Shown here: piece by piece, positions 60,976 to 64,000 of the stretch
How positions within the stretch are numbered: the stretch's first letter is position 1
Layout of the letters: every line of letters starts with the position of its first letter
Assembly (NCBI GenBank): GCA_026707585.1
Contig: JAPOWQ010000006.1
Span: 1 to 64,000, forward strand
DNA length: 64,000 bases
Origin: Chloroflexota bacterium
GTDB lineage: Bacteria; Chloroflexota; UBA11872
Direction of reading: 5' to 3'
Position numbers and translations under genes: made by a program
Notes under the pieces: generated by a model
Seen by the model: only the letters and a program-made list of their open reading frames with translations
Database searches by the model: none
Told to the model about the DNA's origin: nothing

Positions 60976-61173
60976 ATGACTGTCCTGCTTGCGGGTCGCC
61001 GTTACATTGATCCGGGCAGCGGCAGTTTTGCGATTCAGATCATTATCGCGGCGGTGCTGGGTGGGTTGCTGACGGCGCGGTTGTGGTTGCGGCATATATT
61101 CTGGCGGGCTCTTGGGCTCGTACGGCGAAGGAAGACCGAGGAGCGGCCCGCGGGTGACGAGGCCGACCGATAG
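60976..61173 (+). CDS. small membrane protein with YIDPGSGS motif
   Basis: A 65-residue protein: MTVLLAGRRYIDPGSGSFAI, then a membrane helix (IQIIIAAVLGGLLTARLWL) and a basic tail. The YIDPGSGS box followed by a transmembrane helix is a recurrent signature of small proteins next to envelope polysaccharide genes. Function unknown. Confidence 0.7.
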   Translation: MTVLLAGRRYIDPGSGSFAIQIIIAAVLGGLLTARLWLRHIFWRALGLVRRRKTEERPAGDEADR

Positions 61174-61329
61174 GGTTGAATGAACCGGTAGAGTTTGGTG
61201 AGCCACTAGGGTTGAATGAACCAGTAGGGTCAAATGAGCCGGTAGGGTTGGATGAGCCAATAGGATATAATCAACCGGTATGGCCGGCTGCGTCGGTAGG
61301 GCTGGATCAGCCGGTAGGGTTGGATGAGC
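61174..61329. repeat. 18-bp minisatellite reaching the next start codon
   Basis: Eight full 18-bp units plus a partial ninth, consensus GGTTGAATGAACCGGTAG (for example GGTTGAATGAACCAGTAG, GGTCAAATGAGCCGGTAG). The partial unit GGTTGGATGAGC contains the ATG (61324) of the methyltransferase gene. One plus frame encodes hexapeptides G-L-N-E-P-V, but no start or stop context supports a peptide. Confidence 0.85.
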
Positions 61330-62712
61330 AGCGGGACTGACGGGCGCCTGCCGGGTTCGTTCCGGGATCCGGCAGGTTTCGTGTTTCAGCGGGACGGCAC
61401 GTTCTATCGGCAGGTGAACCGGTCGTACCAGGCGACGTTCGCGACGCTGATGGGCTCGGGTCTTTACGCCAAGCTCGTGGAGCAGGGGCTGCTGATTCCG
61501 CATCAGACCGCAGCTCTCGGCCTGGCGCCGGAGCCGGACGCAGTGGCTGTGATCAAGCCGGAACAGCTCGGCTTTGTTTCCTACCCCTTCGAGTGGTCGT
61601 TCTCGCAGTTGAAGGCGTCAGCCCTGGCGACACTGCGGATTCAAAGGGTGGCGGTGGGGCACGGCCTGTCGCTCAAGGACGCGAGCGCCTACAACATGCA
61701 GTTGCACGGCGGCCGGCCCACCCTGATCGACACGTTGTCGTTCGAGCCGTACGAGGCAGGGTTGCCGTGGGTCGGGTATCGGCAGTTTTGCCAGCACTTC
61801 CTGGCGCCGCTGGCTCTGATGGCGTACCGGGACGTGCGGCTGGGAACGTTGCTGCAGAGCCACCTGGACGGGCTGTCGATGGATCTGGCTGCCAGGTTGC
61901 TGCCCTGGCGGACACGGCTGCGTCCCGGCCTGCTGATGCACCTGCACCTGCACAGCCGGGCCCAGGCGCGGCACGCGGACTCTTCGCGGAACCGGGACAG
62001 CCTGAAGGAACGGATGAGCCAACGCCGGCTCGAGGCGCTGCTGGAGAGCCTGGAGTCGACGGTGCGCCGACTGTCCTGGAACCCGGACGAGACGCCCTGG
62101 GCCAGCTACGGGGACCAGTCGAGCTACAGCGACGCCGGGCAAGCGGACAAGGAACGGCTGGTAGCCGACTACCTGGCGCAGGCGGACGCCAAGTCGGTAT
62201 GGGATTTGGGCGGAAATGTTGGGATCTTCAGCCGGATCGCGGCGGCCAAAGACGTTCCGGTGGTGTCGATCGACAGCGATCCGGGCGCAATCGATCTCAA
62301 CTACCGTCGGATGGCTGAGAGCGGTGAGCGAACCATATATCCGATCGTGGCAGATCTCACGAGCCCGAGCCCGGCGCTGGGTTGGGCGAATCGTGAGGTC
62401 AACTCGCTGACCGAGCGGGGACCGGCAGGCCTGGTAATGGCGCTGGCGCTGGTTCACCACCTGGCCATCGGCAACAACACACACTTCGAGCGGCTGGCCC
62501 GGTTCTTTGGCGGGCTGGGGCGCCGGCTGCTGATCGAATTCGTGCCGCCGGACGATGCAATGGTGCTGCGCCTGCTGGCGATGCGGAATCACACGTTTCC
62601 GTGGTACACGCAGGGGGAATTCGAAGCGGCATTTGGTCGGCGCTTCTGGATTGAGCGTTCGGATGGCATTGCCGACTCGAAGCGTCGGCTGTATCTGATG
62701 GAGTCGATGTAG
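61324..62712 (+). CDS. class I SAM-dependent methyltransferase with N-terminal extension
   Basis: A 462-residue protein. Residues about 1-220 form an unassigned N-terminal domain (FVFQRDGTFYRQVNRSYQAT...). The Rossmann methyltransferase domain begins near 290: SVWDLGGNVGIFSRIAA (motif I), VVSIDSDPGAID (motif II acidic residue) and LVMALALVHHLAIG. The target is unknown; neighbours suggest a polysaccharide or glycolipid. The ATG lies in the last minisatellite unit. Confidence 0.85.
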   Translation: MSSGTDGRLPGSFRDPAGFVFQRDGTFYRQVNRSYQATFATLMGSGLYAKLVEQGLLIPHQTAALGLAPEPDAVAVIKPEQLGFVSYPFEWSFSQLKASALATLRIQRVAVGHGLSLKDASAYNMQLHGGRPTLIDTLSFEPYEAGLPWVGYRQFCQHFLAPLALMAYRDVRLGTLLQSHLDGLSMDLAARLLPWRTRLRPGLLMHLHLHSRAQARHADSSRNRDSLKERMSQRRLEALLESLESTVRRLSWNPDETPWASYGDQSSYSDAGQADKERLVADYLAQADAKSVWDLGGNVGIFSRIAAAKDVPVVSIDSDPGAIDLNYRRMAESGERTIYPIVADLTSPSPALGWANREVNSLTERGPAGLVMALALVHHLAIGNNTHFERLARFFGGLGRRLLIEFVPPDDAMVLRLLAMRNHTFPWYTQGEFEAAFGRRFWIERSDGIADSKRRLYLMESM

Positions 62713-62825
62713 CGGTCGACTGGTTCGGACGCGGAAGGGGCACCGGCGACCGCTGCATCCTTGCCGTCCGACGCCGGCTTCGCCCGCCTATGCTGCTTGG
62801 AACAACGATTTCGTGGCATTGACGG

Positions 62826-64000
62826 ATGCGGGTGTCCAGGGCCGATTCCCTAGTCGACCGTCGTCGCTTTCTTTGGGCCAGTGCCTTGGCCGCAGGTGGG
62901 CTGGCGCTCACCGTGGACGGTCGAACAGTGCTGGGTGCGCAGCAGACGCTGCCACCAAACGCGATCGAGACGGACCACGGGGCATTCTTTCCGAGCAGCA
63001 GCGGGACGACGGGATTCCATGTCCGGGATATCTCGGGTGGGCCGAGTTTCTGGTCGTTTTATGACGCCGCCGGCGGTCATTCGTGGTACGGCCCGCCGAT
63101 CAGCCGGGTGTGGGAGGCCGCAGGTAGCTGGTACCAGCTTTTTGCATGCGCGTTGTTCGTGCAGTCGAGGGAGGGCGGGGGACCGGGGCTGGCGCCGATG
63201 GTTGAGTTGATCGTCGGCGGGCCGCCGGTGTCCAGCAGCTTTTCGAATGTGACCAAGCTGGAGTTCGACGGCTGGCCCAGATACGGCAGCGGCCCGCGCG
63301 TGCATGGACCCATTCAGACGTTCATCGCCAACCGCTCTGCGTTGCAGACGGGCGCGGCTCGCTCCGAGCCACGCCGTGCCTTTGGCCATGTCCGCAACCT
63401 GTTCGCGAATGTGGGGCTAGAGCAGGCTGGGGGAAGCGTCCGACTTGGCGTATTGGGCCAGCGCTACCGGGCGTACTTCGAAGGCACGCCCAGCTGGCTG
63501 CCGGCCGCGGCCACCATGCCAGAGCGATTCGCTGTGGGCGCCCAGACGGAGAGCGTCGCGGCCGGCACCCCGGTTGGTACTCCAGTCGGCGCCCTGGGCA
63601 GGGTGTCGGGCGACCTGGCCGGGCTGGCGGAAGGCCTTGACCGCGGCTTTGGCTGCACGCTGGGCAGCGAGCCCGGACGGGCCGGCGGCGTGGCGCACAT
63701 GAACGGGCTGGGCCTGTCGTGGAGCCGCGAGCAGTTTCTGTGGAACACCCTGCGGGGCTATGACCCTCAGGCCCTGCCCACCATCGCCACCGACCGCAAC
63801 TTTCGGGTGGCCAAGGAGATCGTGGGGCTGCTCCAGTTCACGCCCGCGTACGCCGGCGGAGGGCTTGGCGCCCCAGCCAAATACAACCCCGCGCACGGGC
63901 TGCACCTGCCGGCCGGACATTCGCAGAACCACTTTGGGCAGTTCGTGCGCGGCCTTGTGGCGAGCCGCAAGCCTCTGCCGGGAGGCGCTACGGCGTCAGG
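62826..64000 (+). CDS. Tat-exported protein, 3'-truncated by the window
   Basis: The frame is open from ATG 62826 to the end of the window (391 codons seen). The N-terminus MRVSRADSLVDRRRFLWASA then LAAGGLALTV has the twin-arginine motif (RRRFLW) and a hydrophobic core ending near LGAQQ. The mature part (FPSSSGTTGFHVRDISGGPS, WPRYGSGPRVHGP) matches no family known to me. Exported folded protein, perhaps cofactor-containing. The stop codon is beyond the window. Confidence 0.7.
   Translation, partial: MRVSRADSLVDRRRFLWASALAAGGLALTVDGRTVLGAQQTLPPNAIETDHGAFFPSSSGTTGFHVRDISGGPSFWSFYDAAGGHSWYGPPISRVWEAAGSWYQLFACALFVQSREGGGPGLAPMVELIVGGPPVSSSFSNVTKLEFDGWPRYGSGPRVHGPIQTFIANRSALQTGAARSEPRRAFGHVRNLFANVGLEQAGGSVRLGVLGQRYRAYFEGTPSWLPAAATMPERFAVGAQTESVAAGTPVGTPVGALGRVSGDLAGLAEGLDRGFGCTLGSEPGRAGGVAHMNGLGLSWSREQFLWNTLRGYDPQALPTIATDRNFRVAKEIVGLLQFTPAYAGGGLGAPAKYNPAHGLHLPAGHSQNHFGQFVRGLVASRKPLPGGATAS

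Noticed and set aside
61174-61329. Possible CRISPR array
   Set aside because: Units are contiguous 18-bp repeats without spacers, and no cas genes are present.
60757-61503. Minus-strand ORF with six-residue repeats (AHPTLP, VHSTLV)
   Set aside because: The repeats are only the translated 18-bp minisatellite; the rest is shadow of flanking genes.

Overview
The window is high-GC bacterial chromosome. It looks like Chloroflexota, plausibly SAR202/Dehalococcoidia-like. The hints are plant-type 'LTG-IP' leucine-rich-repeat exoproteins, a mandelate-racemase-family enzyme, a multidomain formate dehydrogenase alpha subunit, serine-recombinase remnants and many short palindromic REP-like elements. 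No rRNA or marker gene fixes the taxonomy, so this is inference.

Layout. 0-5 kb: the end of a secreted LRR protein, a ribbon-helix-helix/PIN toxin-antitoxin pair whose toxin has a nonsense codon, then rplU-rpmA and tRNA-Ala(CGC). 5-24.5 kb: an accessory region. It carries two full-length degenerate copies of that tRNA-Ala (8474-8549 and 16043-16118) plus a short fragment near 24.47 kb, two decayed hicB antitoxin genes each placed just before a pseudo-tRNA, three 3'-end remnants of serine recombinases, and three copies of a small ORF that in one place is coupled to a clan-AA aspartic protease gene. The cargo includes a nucleotidyltransferase/MetE-like pair, a tyrosine-phosphatase-like enzyme, and an alcohol dehydrogenase plus phosphonatase-like HAD pair. 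A DUF1538-DUF1538-PII-CBS operon, a hydrolase, an acetyltransferase and a fibronectin-type exoprotein follow. The layout resembles repeated accretion at tRNA-Ala.

The most notable object is at 15149-15607 (minus): a peroxiredoxin whose peroxidatic cysteine codon is an in-frame TGA, followed 22 nt later by the apical loop of a perfect 8-bp hairpin with loop GGA. This is what a bacterial selenocysteine-containing peroxiredoxin with its SECIS element should look like.

24.5-33.5 kb: small enzymes (DUF1330, SMP-30, VOC, APH-like kinase), a DUF6226-like gene with one in-frame stop, and a WD40-like/LRR lipoprotein gene broken by one stop and bracketed by two paralogous hendecad-repeat coiled-coil genes.

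33.5-57 kb: mostly metabolic and housekeeping genes. These are aconitase, soluble transhydrogenase, TrpRS, four tandem NUDIX genes, a transketolase-like enzyme, an enolase-superfamily enzyme, a formate dehydrogenase alpha subunit, large membrane proteins, and an Lnt-like protein without an evident catalytic cysteine. 57.3-57.8 kb: five tRNA genes (Tyr, Asp, two with CAT anticodon, Leu). 58-64 kb: cell-envelope genes (sulfatase-fold membrane protein, SAM methyltransferase), an 18-bp minisatellite, and a Tat-exported protein running off the window.
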